A stretch of 64,000 nucleotides of DNA, from positions 37,134-101,133 of the forward strand of contig NZ_FOAN01000014.1 of assembly GCF_900109525.1 (NCBI RefSeq). Direction: 5' to 3'. The notes below the pieces were generated by a model. The model was not told the origin of the DNA and made no database searches. It was given only the letters and a program-made list of their open reading frames with translations. The DNA is from Allobosea lupini. GTDB taxonomy: Bacteria; Pseudomonadota; Alphaproteobacteria; Rhizobiales; Beijerinckiaceae. Positions 25,967-34,839 of the stretch are shown one piece after another (position 1 is the first letter of the stretch; the number at the start of each line of letters is the position of its first letter). The translations under genes and the position numbers were made by a program.

Positions 25967-26337
25967 GCTCGGCCGGTCAGGACAGGGAAGCTGCGCGATG
26001 CCTAAGGCCGCCGGCCGGCGCAGGCAAGCGATGCGAGGCGTGAAGCAGGTCAGATGCCCCTTCGCATCACTCCGCGCGGCATAGAGCGACGCGACATCGC
26101 TCGCGTCGAGATGGCGCCCGACTCGCCCAGGATAACAGCTGTTTTTCCATCATATCGCTAGCGGATCGACAAAGCTGAAGGCGCATCCAGCGCTTGTCCG
26201 CGTTATGGCATTGTTTCTTCGGCGGTTTTGCGGGCCTGTCACGCGACCATCAGAAAATTGCAACAAGGCGCTTGCGCTTCTCGTCCCGTTGGGCAATAAA
26301 CCGGCCGCGCCGCCAACACGGCGCGACTGTCTCGGAT
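25967..26337. other. Intergenic region upstream of tRNA-Gly
   Basis: No convincing gene is seen on either strand. The right part must hold the tRNA-Gly promoter, but no clear consensus boxes could be picked out by eye. The middle part (about 26150-26300) is less GC-rich than its surroundings. Confidence 0.4.
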
Positions 26338-26412
26338 GCGGGTGTAGCTCAGGGGTAGAGCACAACCTTGCCAAGGTTGGGGTCGAGGGTTCGAATCCCT
26401 TCGCCCGCTCCA
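26338..26412 (+). tRNA. tRNA-Gly (anticodon GCC)
   Basis: The acceptor stem GCGGGTG pairs with CGCCCGC (26402-26408, one T-G pair), followed by discriminator T and encoded CCA. The D arm is GCTCAGGGGTAGAGC, the anticodon stem-loop CAACC-TTGCCAA-GGTTG carries GCC, and the T arm contains GGTTCGAATCC. All structural parts are intact. The 3' half serves as the integration site of the island that follows. Confidence 0.97.
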
Positions 26413-26423
26413 GACAATCTCAA
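26371..26423 (+). repeat. Left attachment-site repeat (attL core) within tRNA-Gly
   Basis: This 53-bp segment covers the tRNA from the anticodon arm to its end plus 11 flanking bases. It recurs in the same orientation at 44031-44083 with mismatches only at 26373, 26381 and 26389; the last 34 bases (26390-26423) are identical. A tRNA 3' half repeated at the far end of a gene block is the usual outcome of site-specific integration. Confidence 0.88.
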
Positions 26424-26440
26424 GGTTTGAGAGGCACGTA

Positions 26441-26467
26441 AGCGTCGGGTTTCCCGGCGCTTTTTGC
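26441..26467 (+). terminator. Terminator of tRNA-Gly
   Basis: The stem agcgtcggg (26441-26449) pairs with cccggcgct (26453-26461) allowing one G-T pair, loop ttt, followed by ttttt-gc-ttttt. It lies 29 bases after the tRNA and inside the island side of attL, so it was brought by the element. Confidence 0.8.
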
Positions 26468-26515
26468 TTTTTGGGTCTGAGTGGTTCGGGGCGATTTCCG
26501 AAGTGCCGCGAAAGC

Positions 26516-26534
26516 CCGTGGTTACCTCGCGGTT
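26516..26534 (+). repeat. Left subterminal repeat, candidate integrase arm-type site
   Basis: ccgtggttacctcgcggtt recurs as ccgcggttacctcgcggtt at 43863-43881 in the same orientation (one mismatch). Within it the hexamer ggttac is followed, 11 bases on, by a second copy (ggttac here; ggttgc at the right end), i.e. one helical turn apart. Tandem short repeats just inside both ends of an integrated element are typical of integrase arm-binding sites. Confidence 0.5.
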
Positions 26535-26579
26535 ACAAGTTAGGCTCGAAGTCGTGCCGGGCTCCTCAAATGCGCCCCG

Positions 26580-27423
26580 CTAGGGTCCGGACCCATAAAA
26601 TTGTTGGCGCCGCCGTCATGGCGTGATTCACGACTTCCGAAAGGAAGTCATGATGAACCCCGATCGCTTCTGGCTGACGGATGCGGAATTCGCGCGGATC
26701 GAGCCGCATTTGCCAATCGACACACGGGGCAAGCCGCGCATTGATGACCGCCGGGTGATCAGCGGCATCGTCCATGTCCTGAAGTCCGGCGGGCGCTGGA
26801 TCGATGCGCCGCCGGATTACGGGCCAAGCAAAACGCTCTACAATCGCTATGTGCGCTGGGCCGCCAAGGGCATCTGGGTCGATCTCTTCCATGCGCTGGC
26901 CAGCGCCGGTGGTCCTCCCGCCCAGGTGCTCATCGACTCCTCCGCTGTGAAGGCGCACCGCTCGGCCTCGGGCGGAAAAGGGGGGAGCGGAACCAAGCCA
27001 TCGGGCGCTCGCGTGGCGGCCGCACGACCAAGATCCACGCGCTGACCGACTGCGACTGCCGGCCCATCGCGTTCCTGCTCACCGGCGGCCAGGTTGCCGA
27101 TTGCACGGCAGGTTCGGCCCTGTTGGAGCAGATGCCGGCTGCTCGCATTCTGCATGGTGACAAGGGCTACGACAGCAACGCCATCCGCCGACAGATCGAG
27201 GAAAACGGCACCATGCCGAACATCCCGCCCAAGGCGAACCGCCGCTGGAAGAACTGCTTCTCGCCCGTGCTCTACCGCGACCGAAACGCCATCGAGCGCA
27301 TGTTCTGCCGTATCAAGGACTTCCGACGCGTCGCCACGCGATACGACCGAAAAGCCGTCAACTTCCTCGCAGCCGTCTGCATCGCGGCCACTGTCAGCTA
27401 CTGGTTGTGAGTCCGGATCCTAG
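26580..27423 (+). mobile_element. IS5-family insertion sequence (IS427-like group)
   Basis: About 844 bp. The 16-bp terminal inverted repeats ctagggtccggaccca (26580-26595) and tgagtccggatcctag (27408-27423) match at 14 of 16 positions when reversed. Both ends finish in CTAG, so the short target duplication merges with the ends. The size, ends and two-frame transposase fit the IS427-like group of IS5. It inserted close to the tRNA end of the island. Confidence 0.85.
26653..27410 (+). CDS. IS5-type transposase made by -1 frameshift
   Basis: The first frame runs from ATG 26653 (preceded by AAGGAAG) to 27045 and starts NPDRFWLTDAEFARIEPHLP, the usual IS5 N-terminus. The second frame, -1 relative, ends at 27410. 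DDE residues: Asp in VLIDSSAVKAHR (frame 1), Asp in HGDKGYDSNAI and Glu in RNAIERMFCRIKDFRR (frame 2). The slippery run AAAAGGGGGG at 26976-26985 lies in the frame overlap, so programmed -1 frameshifting would give a full protein of about 250 residues. It may be functional. Confidence 0.82.
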
Positions 27424-27595
27424 AGCACCGGGCGATCGAGGTGGCGCGCCATAGAAGAGGGCTCGAATTCGCTTGTTTAATCTACGAATCTAACGCAAGA
27501 TAATTAAATCTTCCAATTGTAAATTTACTGGAGCGTAATTGAAATCCGGTAAAGTTACACGGTCGTCGAATATCGATTTTTCGCCGGATGATTAC

Positions 27596-28021
27596 ATGAT
27601 ATTCTATAGAAATATCCAGTCTTCACGGCGCTTTGCTGCAACTACCCATCAGACATTGATTGCCCTATTATTGATTTTGGTGCTAACAAGTCTGTCCAAA
27701 TCAGCAACGGCGAAATGCCATGCCAGCGGACCAATACAATGGTACATGCATTCGAACGACAAGATCGAAATGGTTGTTACTACAGATCAGGAGGGGTGCG
27801 GGCACTCGTTTTCTCGAATGCTCAATGGGCGTGAATTACATCGCATCGTTGTCATGAAGCAGCCGTCGAATGGCACGCTCAAGCAAATTGGAGAAACGAC
27901 ATACTATTATATTCCGAAAATGAATTTTCTCGGGAAAGACAATTATGTCTTATACATTTGCGGAAAAGAATTATGGGGTTCGGGCTGCGCGAGATTTAAT
28001 TTTGCCGTAACAGTCGAATAA
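27596..28021 (+). CDS. Secreted protein with one cadherin-like (Big_9-type) module
   Basis: 141 residues from ATG 27596; a TTG at 27539 would add 19 residues. The leader is IALLLILVLTSLSKSATA. The mature part has VVMKQPSNGTLKQIGETTYY then IPKMNFLGKDNYVLYICG, matching the NGT...YxPxxxFxGxDxF pattern of cadherin-like tandem repeats, here as a single module with several cysteines. The gene is markedly AT-rich (25 G/C in the 60 bases from 27541), unlike its surroundings, suggesting a foreign source. Function unknown. Confidence 0.65.
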   Translation: MIFYRNIQSSRRFAATTHQTLIALLLILVLTSLSKSATAKCHASGPIQWYMHSNDKIEMVVTTDQEGCGHSFSRMLNGRELHRIVVMKQPSNGTLKQIGETTYYYIPKMNFLGKDNYVLYICGKELWGSGCARFNFAVTVE

Positions 28022-28171
28022 GTGCGTATGACGGAATTGTTGTTTTCATTGACAGTCTTGCCGAGACAGCGGGAACTGACAATCGGTTGAATGCCGTTCC
28101 CCTCATTCGTTGTTGGATTAGCTTAACTGACCGTCCACAGAACCGGCAGCAGGCCACAGATCCGGAGGATT

Positions 28172-28381
28172 TCATAAGCTCGCTGAGATGTCTGCCGAAG
28201 TCCTACTCTTCTCGATAATTTCGCTAATCTCACGAAGTTTGACGTACTTTCGAGAGTTGAAGAGCGTGTAGGTCGAAATTTATCCCGCCTTGGCTGCCCG
28301 ATAAAATTTGAAGAGCGGCAGTCCGAGCGCCTCGGATGCCTGCTTCAGGGTAATCAGCTTCTCGCCTTCTCGGAGTTCCAC
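28172..28381 (-). pseudogene. AlpA/MerR-like HTH (excisionase-type) gene with internal stop
   Basis: From GTG 28381 the frame reads VELREGEKLITLKQASEALG, LPLFKFYRAAKAG, a TAA stop at 28280-28282, then ISTYTLFNSRKYVKLREISE and on to TGA at 28172. This is the winged-helix-type HTH of small phage and island regulators (AlpA, excisionase), where the position of the TAA is normally Leu (GLI). One base change, TTA to TAA, explains it. Such proteins often control excision, so this fits a decayed element. Confidence 0.72.
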
Positions 28382-28848
28382 GAAGCGTTTCCTTCAAGAG
28401 TATTGACCTCTCCGAGGAAGGAAACATGCGGGGCGCCTCGCCACAATTAGGATGAGAAATCGGGTGAAATCGGCAGGGTTACACGGCGGTTGCAGATTAA
28501 GCGGTTCGCGGGCCTTCGAGATCGGCGGGCGCCTACAAGTTTGGCGTGACCGTTCAATTTGAACCCGGGCGCAGCAGGGCTGTCAGAGACGCCAACGTTG
28601 AATGCTTTCAACATATTGGAACTCAATGATAAATCGCTTGCGACATGACGTTGGTCATTGCTGGTTCCGAAATGCTGCTCTGGCGAATATGCCCAGCCCT
28701 TGCATTCGCGGCGCGATCTTGAACCGGGCTCCGAAATCATGCCTGCCAAGCTCACACGACGGCGCACTGCCTGGTTCCGTTCGCTAAGTGACTTCCACAG
28801 TCCGATCGTCAGCAGAGCTGAGACACCGGCTATCGCCGAAACCTCACC
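28382..28848. other. Non-coding or degenerate stretch
   Basis: No gene with convincing start, ribosome-binding site or recognisable product is seen. A minus-strand open frame at 28447-28767 has no family features. The region is probably decayed island sequence. Confidence 0.4.
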
Positions 28849-29073
28849 TCAGACGCGTTCAATCACACGCCCTGCAAACGTCAGATGGTCCGCGCCGATC
28901 GACGTGATCCTGATATGGCACCGCCCACCGTCGTCGGTCTCGAGCATCAGGTCGCCTTGAAGGTCGGCGAGAATCAATATGCTCGGGTCGCAGATGAGCT
29001 TGCCCGATCTCTCAGTCGACATATCGCAGACCATCTCGGCGCGCTGTCCTGTCTTCGTAATCAAACGAGCCAT
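28849..29073 (-). CDS. Small PilZ-like hypothetical protein
   Basis: 74 residues from ATG 29073, which follows AGAAGGAACC at 5 to 8 bases. The sequence MARLITKTGQRAEMVCDMST to DHLTFAGRVIERV looks beta-rich, with an internal DLQGDLMLETDDGGRCHIRI segment that recalls small PilZ-type barrels, though the RxxxR motif is absent. Function unknown. Longer starts exist but lack ribosome-binding sites. Confidence 0.45.
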   Translation of the reverse strand: MARLITKTGQRAEMVCDMSTERSGKLICDPSILILADLQGDLMLETDDGGRCHIRITSIGADHLTFAGRVIERV

Positions 29074-29488
29074 GGGTCGGTTCCTTCTGCGCGAGGGCGG
29101 GCACACCGCACACGCTCGGGATGACAGCCTGCCAATCATGTCCCTGTCTGCAAGCGTAGCGAGCCTTCGATATGGGAAATCATCGCTTGAATCGGTAGAG
29201 GCAAAAAATAATATGCGACCAAATCCTTAGGAATGGAGATATTGTCGCACGAGATCAACGTTATAAGGAAAGTGATCATTAGAAAAATATGAGAACATAA
29301 CTGCATTTAAGAGAATTTTTGAGAGATAATTATTTTTTGACCTTGTAACAGATGAACTTTATCCCATATCCGAGCGTGATCGGTCGGTATTGAAATGCTG
29401 GCCAGGAGCGGTCGGGCAGTCGCCTGGCACGCCTTTCCCCGTTCGTCGGAAACCTCCGACTGGATCGTTGTTTAGGAAGGAGACCTCA
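29074..29488. other. AT-rich intergenic region
   Basis: 29200-29370 is clearly AT-rich and has no supported gene. It may hold promoters for the carbohydrate cluster to its right, but no alphaproteobacterial sigma consensus could be assigned by eye. A strong Shine-Dalgarno (aggaaggag, 29474-29482) marks the next gene. Confidence 0.4.
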
Positions 29489-29752
29489 GTGACCAATCGC
29501 ACCACGCAGGTCTCCGTCCACTTTTCGCGCCCATTCTTGCTGCCCGACTTCGAGGCACCGCTGCCGGCCGGGGAATACCGGGTCGACTATGACGAGGAAT
29601 CGATCGAGAGCGCTTCAAGGCTGGCCTGGCGGCGTGTGGGCGGCTTCATCCATTTGCCGGCGATCGGAATGCCCGGGTCCTTACACCAGATGATTCCGAT
29701 CGAGCCGGCTTATCTCGCTGCAGCCCTTGAAAAGGACCAGCGGCTGCCTTGA
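29489..29752 (+). CDS. Small hypothetical protein
   Basis: 87 residues from GTG 29489, chosen because aggaaggag precedes it by 6 bases. The sequence has PFLLPDFEAPLPAGEYRVDY and DEESIESASRLAWRRVGGFI, suggesting a compact beta domain; the end is AYLAAALEKDQRLP. No family recognised. It lies 163 bases upstream of the mannose-6-phosphate isomerase-like gene and may share its promoter. Confidence 0.6.
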   Translation: MTNRTTQVSVHFSRPFLLPDFEAPLPAGEYRVDYDEESIESASRLAWRRVGGFIHLPAIGMPGSLHQMIPIEPAYLAAALEKDQRLP

Positions 29753-29915
29753 TCGGCAGGAGTTGAACGGTCCGGGCCGAAGGTCGGTCGCCCATGTAAA
29801 GACAAGGCCCGCAAAGAACGGTCCCTTCGCCGAAATCCATGCCTTGCCGGCCCCGCCGCAGCCTCATTCGACAATCCCGTCGAACCGTCGAAGCCCGGCG
29901 ATATTGGAGTTCGCC

Positions 29916-30872
29916 ATGGCCCTCGAACTGGCTCGCTTGCAGGCCGTGCCGAAACCCTGGGGGTCACACTACCTCCAGCCATGGAGCGGTATCGATCATC
30001 ATGACGTCGCCATCGGCGAAATCTGGTTACAGCGCGACGATTCGGCTCTTGACCCCGCTCTGCTGCTCAAGTTGCTGTTCACACGCGAGGCGCTGTCGAT
30101 CCAGGTGCATCCGGATGACGAGGCAGCCCACGCGATGGGGCTTGCCCGCGGCAAGACCGAAGCCTGGTATGTGCTCGCTGCCGAGCCCGGTGCCATGGTG
30201 GCGCTCGGCTTGCAGTCATCGCTCTCGCAGGCGCAATTGCGAGACGCTATCAAGGACGGCTCGATTGCCGAGCGCATGTCGTGGCGAACCGCGGTGGCGG
30301 GAGATGTGATCTTCGTGCCGGCGGGGACGATCCACGCGATCGGTCCGGGCCTCGTGCTCGCCGAGATTCAGCAGCGCAGTGACACGACCTTCCGCCTGTT
30401 CGATCAAGGGCGCCAGCGCGAGCTCCATATCGAGCTCGGTGTTGCCGCCGCCTATGCCGGACCAGCTGCAAAACAGATGCCGGCGCGCCGGCTGAGCGAC
30501 GCCAGGACGCTGCTTCTGGCGACCTCGTTTTTCACCCTCGAGCGCTTCGAGCTTCCGCCGGAATCCCTATGGGAATTGCGCGCGCAGGCCGAGACCTGGC
30601 TGCTGGTGATCGCCGGAGAGGGCCGGATCGGGCCGTGGCGGGCGCACATGGGCGAAGGCTGCTTCGTGCAGGACGAGACAACGCATCTCGCCGCCGGACG
30701 AACGGGCCTGACCTGCCTGATCGCCTATGACGCCGCCCTGCCCAAGCGCGACCTTTTGCGGCCGATCGCAGCTCGAAACCCCACCATCCCGGCCCACAGC
30801 ACGAGTCACCGGCCCCTGCTACTCGCCGCCCTGGCGAAAGTGCAGAGTCCAACCGTAGAGGCACGATCATGA
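29916..30872 (+). CDS. manA: Class I mannose-6-phosphate isomerase
   Basis: 318 residues; cytoplasmic zinc enzyme interconverting mannose-6-phosphate and fructose-6-phosphate. Family landmarks are PKPWGSHYLQPWSG, the metal-binding IQVHPDDEAAHAMG, TEAWYVLAAEPGA, and VPAGTIHAIGPGLVLAEIQQ with the second metal-binding His. It overlaps the glycosyltransferase gene by 4 bases, so the two are coupled. In this cluster it probably feeds mannose into the glycan made by the following enzymes. Confidence 0.88.
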   Translation: MALELARLQAVPKPWGSHYLQPWSGIDHHDVAIGEIWLQRDDSALDPALLLKLLFTREALSIQVHPDDEAAHAMGLARGKTEAWYVLAAEPGAMVALGLQSSLSQAQLRDAIKDGSIAERMSWRTAVAGDVIFVPAGTIHAIGPGLVLAEIQQRSDTTFRLFDQGRQRELHIELGVAAAYAGPAAKQMPARRLSDARTLLLATSFFTLERFELPPESLWELRAQAETWLLVIAGEGRIGPWRAHMGEGCFVQDETTHLAAGRTGLTCLIAYDAALPKRDLLRPIAARNPTIPAHSTSHRPLLLAALAKVQSPTVEARS

Positions 30873-33151
30873 CCGCACTCGACAGGATCGCCTTCATCGG
30901 CAATTCGCTGCCACGCCGCTGCGGCATCGCGACCTTCACCACGGATCTGCAGCAGGCGGTCGCCGCATCGGCCCCCGATCTGGCGACCTCGATCGTGGCG
31001 ATGAACGATGGCGACGGTTACGACTATCCAGGCTCTGTCGGGTTCCAGATCCGCGACGAGCGGATAGAGGACTATGCGAGCGCTGCCGACTTCCTGAATG
31101 AGGGCCGGTTCGACATCGTCTCGCTGCAGCATGAATTCGGCATCTTCGGTGGCGAAGCGGGCGCGCATATCGCCGGATTGCTGGCACGGCTGACGATGCC
31201 GGTTGTCACCACGCTTCATACCGTCCTGTCGAAGCCGAGCCCCGCGCAGCGCGGCGTCATGGAGCGGATCGTCGATGCCTCGTCGCGCGTCGTCGTCATG
31301 GCGGAGAAAGGCCGCGACATGCTGCGCAACATCTACCGGCTTCCCGCCGACAAGATCGAGGTGATCGCGCATGGCATCCCCGATTTCGCCTTTGTCGAGC
31401 CTGACGAGGCCAAGGCCAGGCTCGGTTTCGCCGGCCGCTCGGTGATCCTGACTTTCGGTCTGCTGTCGCCCAACAAAGGCATCGAGGTGATGATCGATGC
31501 GATGCCGTCGATCCTGAGACGCCGGCCCGATGCCGTCTATGTCGTCCTGGGAGCCACCCACCCCCATCTCGTCCGCGAGCAGGGCGAAACCTATCGCATC
31601 GGCCTGCAGAAGCGCGTCCATGAACTCGGCATCGAGGACCACGTCGTCTTCCTCGATCAATTCGTCGACCGCAAGACGCTGCTCGGCTTCATCGCAATGT
31701 GCGACGTCTACGTCACGCCCTATCTCAACGAGGCGCAGATGACCTCGGGCACGCTGGCCTACAGCTTCGGGCTCGGAAAAGCGGTCGTCTCGACGCCGTA
31801 TTGGCATGCCCAGGAATTGCTCGCCGATGGCCGCGGCGTGCTGGTGCCGTTCAGCGACGTCGTCGCGACCGGCAACGAGATCGCAGGATTGCTGACCGAC
31901 TCGACCAGGCGGCAGGCCATGCGCCGGCGCGCCTATGCCAGCAGCCGCTCCATGACATGGGAGCAGACCGCAAAGCGCTATCTCAGCACATTCGAGACGG
32001 CGCGGCGCAGCCGTTTGCTGAACGTGGTTGCGGGGACGGCGCAGGCAAGACCACCCCTTCTGCCTTCCGCGCCGCCGGAGTTGCGGACGGATCACCTGCA
32101 CTGCATGTGCGACGACACTGGACTCTTCCAGCACGCCGTTCATTCCGTGCCGGACCGCGCACACGGCTACTGCGTCGACGACAATGCCCGGGCGCTGCTG
32201 CTGTCCTGCCTTCTCGGCAGCGCCGGCGAGCGGCACCTAGCCGAGCCTCTGACGGCGCGGTTCGCCTCCTTCGTTCAGCATGCCTGGAATCCGCAGGCGC
32301 GGCGCTTCCGCAACTTCATGAGCTTCGATCGGCGCTGGCTCGAGGAGGTCGGCTCGGAAGACAGCCATGGCCGGACGCTCTGGGCTCTCGGCGAATGCGC
32401 GCGCAGCGACACCAGCCCGTCACGGCGGCGCTGGGCCGCGGCGCTGTTCGCCGAAGCGCTGCCCGCGGCCGAGAGCTTCAGTTCGCCTCGGGCCTGGGGA
32501 TTCGCCCTGCTCGGCCTCGACGCTTACTGCGCCGTGGTCGCCGCGCCATCCTCCACCATCCAGCTGCGCACCCTGCTGGCGGACCGTCTGCTCGCCCTGC
32601 TGTCGACGGTCCAGACGCCGGACTGGGTCTGGTTCGAGGAAGGGCTCTCCTATGACAACGCGCGGTTGCCACAGGCCTTGATCGCCACCGGGCTTTCGAT
32701 GCAGGTTCCCGCCTATGTCGATGCCGGCTTGCGCTCGCTGCGTTGGCTGGTTGGGGTGCAGAGCACACCTGCCGGCCTGTTCCGACCGGTGGGTTCGGAG
32801 AGCTTCGGCGACAGGCTCAGCCCACCGAAGGCGTTCGACCAGCAGCCTCTGGAGGCCACGGCGACCATTTCGGCCTGCCTCGCCGCCTGGCGCGCCGATG
32901 GTGACGCGCAATGGCGGACGGAAGCATTGCGCGCCTTCGCCTGGTTCATGGGCGAGAACGACCTGTCGACACCGCTCGTCGATCTTGAAACCGGCGCCTG
33001 CCGCGATGGTCTCCACCGCGATCGGCCGAATGAGAACCGCGGCGGTGAATCCGTGGTATCCTACCTTCTCAGCCTCGCCGAGATTCGCCAGCTCTCCCGC
33101 ATGAGTGGGGACCGCCCGAAACTGGCGCCGCTTCGGGTCTTGCACGCCTGA
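30869..33151 (+). CDS. GT4 glycosyltransferase fused to an alpha/alpha-toroid domain
   Basis: 760 residues. Residues 1 to about 395 form a GT-B glycosyltransferase (IAFIGNSLPRRCGIATFTTD, VSLQHEFGIFGG, FGLLSPNKGIEVMI). In place of the usual EX7E motif it has NEAQMTSGTLAYSFGLGK, with only the first Glu. From about 430 a helical domain follows (GYCVDDNARALLLSCLL, DSHGRTLWALGECA, WVWFEEGLSYDNARLPQA), as in (alpha/alpha)6 glycoside-processing folds. A bifunctional transfer/cleavage enzyme is possible. Its ATG overlaps manA in ATGA. Substrate unknown. Confidence 0.75.
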   Translation: MTALDRIAFIGNSLPRRCGIATFTTDLQQAVAASAPDLATSIVAMNDGDGYDYPGSVGFQIRDERIEDYASAADFLNEGRFDIVSLQHEFGIFGGEAGAHIAGLLARLTMPVVTTLHTVLSKPSPAQRGVMERIVDASSRVVVMAEKGRDMLRNIYRLPADKIEVIAHGIPDFAFVEPDEAKARLGFAGRSVILTFGLLSPNKGIEVMIDAMPSILRRRPDAVYVVLGATHPHLVREQGETYRIGLQKRVHELGIEDHVVFLDQFVDRKTLLGFIAMCDVYVTPYLNEAQMTSGTLAYSFGLGKAVVSTPYWHAQELLADGRGVLVPFSDVVATGNEIAGLLTDSTRRQAMRRRAYASSRSMTWEQTAKRYLSTFETARRSRLLNVVAGTAQARPPLLPSAPPELRTDHLHCMCDDTGLFQHAVHSVPDRAHGYCVDDNARALLLSCLLGSAGERHLAEPLTARFASFVQHAWNPQARRFRNFMSFDRRWLEEVGSEDSHGRTLWALGECARSDTSPSRRRWAAALFAEALPAAESFSSPRAWGFALLGLDAYCAVVAAPSSTIQLRTLLADRLLALLSTVQTPDWVWFEEGLSYDNARLPQALIATGLSMQVPAYVDAGLRSLRWLVGVQSTPAGLFRPVGSESFGDRLSPPKAFDQQPLEATATISACLAAWRADGDAQWRTEALRAFAWFMGENDLSTPLVDLETGACRDGLHRDRPNENRGGESVVSYLLSLAEIRQLSRMSGDRPKLAPLRVLHA

Positions 33152-33188
33152 GCCTTCGGCGATCCGCACAAACCGAACTGGGGCCGCC

Positions 33189-34559
33189 TTGCCGCAAGCC
33201 ACCTTCCTGAACCTGCAGGCTTTGCATCTGCATCCCGATCCCGCTCGGGTCGTGGTGCGTCGCTTCGGGCCCTCGCCCGATCCGCGCGACATGAACCCGA
33301 CCGACAAGCTGCGCGCGAACCACATCGTCGCGCGCGTGATGGGGCTGGACCAGGAGGCGGCGGCAGGCCAGCTCGCCGAGGTGCTGGAGAACTTCAATGG
33401 CCGGCACCGGAACTTGCTGGAGCGCTTCGAGGCGCGCGCCGACGAGATGGAGGAGGTGTTCACCACGCATTGCAAGTTCAGCAGGACGCAACGCCAGCTG
33501 GTCGGATCCTATTTCCTGCACGAGTACTCGTTCGAGGCGGCAGCCCTCTTCAATCCAAGCATTGTCTCGCACCCCGACCAGTCCGGTGCTCCGCCTGGCG
33601 GGCGACGCTTCATCCTCAGCCTGCGCGCTGTCGGCGAGGGCCATATCTCGTCCCTGACCTTCCGCTCCGGCACGATCGCCGCCGACGGCAGCCTGAGCGT
33701 CGATCCGACCTCGCGCCTCGCGACGATCGCGACCTTCCGCAATCGCATGGTGCGCCTCGACGGCGACGATGTCGAAGTGGCGTTCGCCTCGGACGGCGAC
33801 ATCAGCGAGCGGGTGATCTTTCCGATCACGGCCTCGCAGTCGAACGGGATCGAGGATGCGCGCTTCGTCGAGTTCGATGAGGGCGGGCGCAGCGTGTTTC
33901 GCGCGACCTACACGGCCTATAACGGCAGGGGGATACGCTCCGAGCTGATCGAGACGAACGACTTCCTGTCGTTCCGGATGTCGCCGCTGCGGGGCAGCGC
34001 CGCCGTGAACAAGGGCATGGCGCTGTTCCCGCGCAAGATCGCCGGCCGCTACGCCATGATCGCGCGGCAGGACAATGAGAACCTCTATCTCGTCTATTCG
34101 GACGACCTGATGAACTGGGACGGCGGCGTCGCGATCCTGAAGCCGCAATACCCCTGGGAGTTCATCCAGATCGGAACTTGCGGCTCCCCGATCGAGCTCG
34201 ACGAAGGCTGGCTCTTGTTCACCCATGGCGTCGGGCCGGTGCGGCGCTATGCGATCGGTGCCGTCCTGCTCGACAAACAAGATCCATCGAAGGTGCTGGC
34301 GCGTTCGCGCGAGCCCCTGGTCCGGCCGGAGCCGTCCGAGCGCGAGGGCTATGTTCCCAACGTCGTCTACACCTGCGGCGCGATGCGCCACCGGGACCAG
34401 ATCGTCCTGCCCTATGCGGTTTCCGACACCTACTGCAATTTCGCGACGATCAGGATCGAGGCGCTGCTGCAGGCCCTGAGCCCGGTCAGCGCCGACGAAA
34501 CGCATGATCTGCGGCAGGGCGCCTTCCCTGAGAAAGAGCACGAACATGACCCAAGATAA
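33189..34559 (+). CDS. GH130-like glycosidase/phosphorylase
   Basis: About 456 residues. The five-bladed propeller signature is visible in SQSNGIEDARFVEF (catalytic Asp), ATYTAYNGRG, ALFPRKIAGRYAMIARQDNE and YVPNVVYTCGAM. GH130 enzymes phosphorolyse or hydrolyse beta-mannosides, which suits the manA neighbour. An N-terminal helical extension (LRANHIVARVMGLDQEAAAG) is present. TTG at 33189 was preferred; an ATG at 33105 would overlap the upstream gene by 47 bases. Start uncertain. Confidence 0.78.
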   Translation: MPQATFLNLQALHLHPDPARVVVRRFGPSPDPRDMNPTDKLRANHIVARVMGLDQEAAAGQLAEVLENFNGRHRNLLERFEARADEMEEVFTTHCKFSRTQRQLVGSYFLHEYSFEAAALFNPSIVSHPDQSGAPPGGRRFILSLRAVGEGHISSLTFRSGTIAADGSLSVDPTSRLATIATFRNRMVRLDGDDVEVAFASDGDISERVIFPITASQSNGIEDARFVEFDEGGRSVFRATYTAYNGRGIRSELIETNDFLSFRMSPLRGSAAVNKGMALFPRKIAGRYAMIARQDNENLYLVYSDDLMNWDGGVAILKPQYPWEFIQIGTCGSPIELDEGWLLFTHGVGPVRRYAIGAVLLDKQDPSKVLARSREPLVRPEPSEREGYVPNVVYTCGAMRHRDQIVLPYAVSDTYCNFATIRIEALLQALSPVSADETHDLRQGAFPEKEHEHDPR

Positions 34560-34785
34560 GCCCACGACCCACCGCTCGATCGCGCCGGGAGACATGGTCC
34601 GGCTGTCCTTCGGCTTCGCTGATCAGTCTGGTGCCGGTGACTACGAGATCGTGCGGATCATGCCGACGCGGGCGAGCGGCGAGCGCGAATACCGCGTTCG
34701 CGGCGCCGACGGCCATGAGCGGGCGATCGGCCATGACCAGATTGTTTCGGACAGCCCAGGATCGGTGCGCAGCCGCGTCGTGTGA
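34546..34785 (+). CDS. Small hypothetical protein, paralogue of 42674-42955
   Basis: 79 residues. GDMVRLSFGFADQSGAGDYE, ending YRVRGADGHERAIGHDQI, matches GDQVSLAFGF, YRVRGLDDRERVIGEAQI in the gene at 42674. It seems a small SH3-like beta-barrel. The ATG overlaps the GH130 gene by 14 bases, indicating the same transcript. Function unknown. Confidence 0.7.
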   Translation: MTQDKPTTHRSIAPGDMVRLSFGFADQSGAGDYEIVRIMPTRASGEREYRVRGADGHERAIGHDQIVSDSPGSVRSRVV

Positions 34786-34839
34786 CGCTTGCTCAAGGCG
34801 CGTCTCCTACCCCACGCCGACCCACTCCGGAGAAGACAC

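Noticed and set aside
26424..28400. Integrase gene expected next to attL
   Set aside because: No tyrosine or serine recombinase motifs were found on either strand; only the IS5-type transposase and the HTH remnant are there.
28447..28767. Minus-strand open frame of 106 residues in the degenerate island region
   Set aside because: There is no recognisable family or ribosome-binding site and the composition is odd; recorded as non-coding.
30806..34595. Long minus-strand open frames opposite the glycosyltransferase and GH130 genes
   Set aside because: The plus-strand proteins carry clear family motifs, while the reverse frames show only His/Asp/Arg-rich shadow sequence.
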